Below, piece by piece: positions 63,585 through 64,000 of a stretch of 64,000 nucleotides of DNA. The notes under the pieces were generated by a model. The model ran no database searches. It was not told the DNA's origin and was given only the letters and a program-made list of their open reading frames with translations. Each line of letters opens with the position of its first letter. Within the stretch, counting starts at the first letter, position 1. The position numbers were made by a program, and so were the translations under genes. Location of the stretch: assembly GCF_029852145.1 (NCBI RefSeq), contig NC_079969.1, positions 27,582,459 through 27,646,458 of the forward strand. Reading direction: 5' to 3'. The DNA is from Microplitis mediator (Eukaryota; Arthropoda; Insecta; Hymenoptera; Braconidae).

Positions 63585-64000
63585 AATAATTATTGTCCCT
63601 ATGTATTGTGCATAAACATAGCCACAAGACATTTGAATTTCCAGAACATTTATGATTTTCACGAGCACTAGAAGTTCTAGTGAAATATTGCATTGAAAAA
63701 TCATTCAAATTAATTGAATTATTTTTATCGATCGAATCATCACACTGTAAAACCAAGTGTGTAGTCAAAATTAACACACTTGCCAAATAACATTGAAACA
63801 CCATAAGCAATCTATAGATATTTAATACACCGTGAAACGTGTTTTAAATGACTACAAAAAACTATAGTTTCGCTTATGGCCTTAAACATAAAACACATTT
63901 AATATGTGTTAAAATAATACACTTGTAACACACTTGGTTTAAGAGTGCAGATACTGAGCCTCCGACTGTATCTTTCAAATTTTTACACCAAGAGACTGTT
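63585..64000 (-). pseudogene. Diverged copy of the last exon of the F-box gene, split by a MITE and cut by the window end
   Basis: From 64000 to 63948 the minus strand reads TVSWCKNLKDTVGGSVS, against TVSWDKNLKNTVRGSVS in exon 3 of the gene at 60077-61730. After the 205-bp MITE the homology resumes as DDSIDKNNSINL against DNSIIKNNPANL (37 bp ending at CAAATTA with 8 mismatches). Further on, the similarity fades and the frame reaches a strong donor-like GTAAGG at 63584. The splice phase there (1) does not match the kinesin-like exon at 63441, so a continuous fusion product is not supported in this frame. The rest of the copy lies outside the window. Confidence 0.6.
63743..63947. mobile_element. 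205-bp snap-back MITE inserted in the F-box gene copy
   Basis: The termini CACTGTAAAACCAAGTGTGT and, opposite strand, CACTCTTAAACCAAGTGTGT are inverted repeats. The inner parts also pair (CCATAAGCAATCTATAG with CCATAAGCGAAACTATAG), so most of the element can fold on itself. Comparison with the uninterrupted F-box exon shows the insertion point: AATCATCA before it and CAGATACTG after it, against AATTATCAGACACTG. The target duplication is therefore only CA, or too small to define. It encodes nothing and its superfamily is not identified. Confidence 0.75.

Noticed and set aside
63402..63704. Minus-strand frame of 100 codons that runs from the F-box-tail copy across the intron-like gap
   Set aside because: It crosses a strong donor and acceptor and is hydrophobic only because of T-rich intron sequence. 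The alternative frames match known families better.
63712..63810. Apparent signal peptide at the start of the 171-codon minus-strand frame (MLMVFQCYLASVLILTTHLV)
   Set aside because: These codons lie in the inserted MITE (63743-63947), so the hydrophobic leader is transposon sequence and not evidence of a secreted protein.

Overview
The window looks like AT-rich eukaryotic, probably insect, nuclear DNA. A hymenopteran such as a parasitoid wasp is a reasonable guess. The guess rests on short introns (58 and 79 nt), very AT-rich unique DNA, raised CpG, many small inverted-repeat transposons and an F-box gene with no operon logic. Nothing in the sequence proves the taxon.

Positions 1-51428 are one uninterrupted satellite: about 295 head-to-tail units of about 174 bp. 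The left end lies outside the window and the right end is a sharp boundary at 51428. Groups of 14, 15 and 47 units recur as near-identical blocks, which is higher-order organisation. The unit is 58 codons long. In one strand and frame it reads as a plausible 58-residue helical protein repeat, but most units carry in-frame stops at three fixed codons. Substitutions between unit types are often synonymous in that frame. The array may therefore be a decayed, amplified protein-repeat sequence. It contains no credible active gene.

Positions 51429-57700 are AT-rich intergenic DNA built from old repeats: a two-copy direct repeat at the array edge, a TTAA-flanked MITE nested in an older inverted-repeat element, a 108-bp piggyBac-like MITE, and diverged duplicated segments. 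One possible orphan first coding exon sits at 53861-53953 with a consensus splice donor. Positions 57700-59430 look like the promoter, 5' UTR and first two coding exons of a plus-strand gene that continues out of view or in unrecognised exons. Two copies of one MITE family flank those exons.

Positions 60077-61730 (minus strand) hold a three-exon gene for an F-box protein whose N-terminal half resembles FBXO36. From 62700 to the window end lies a mosaic on the same strand. It has a broken kinesin-motor-like fragment, then a diverged second copy of the F-box gene's last exon, split by a 205-bp snap-back MITE. The most interesting items are the satellite with apparent coding ancestry and the broken F-box/kinesin juxtaposition at the right edge.
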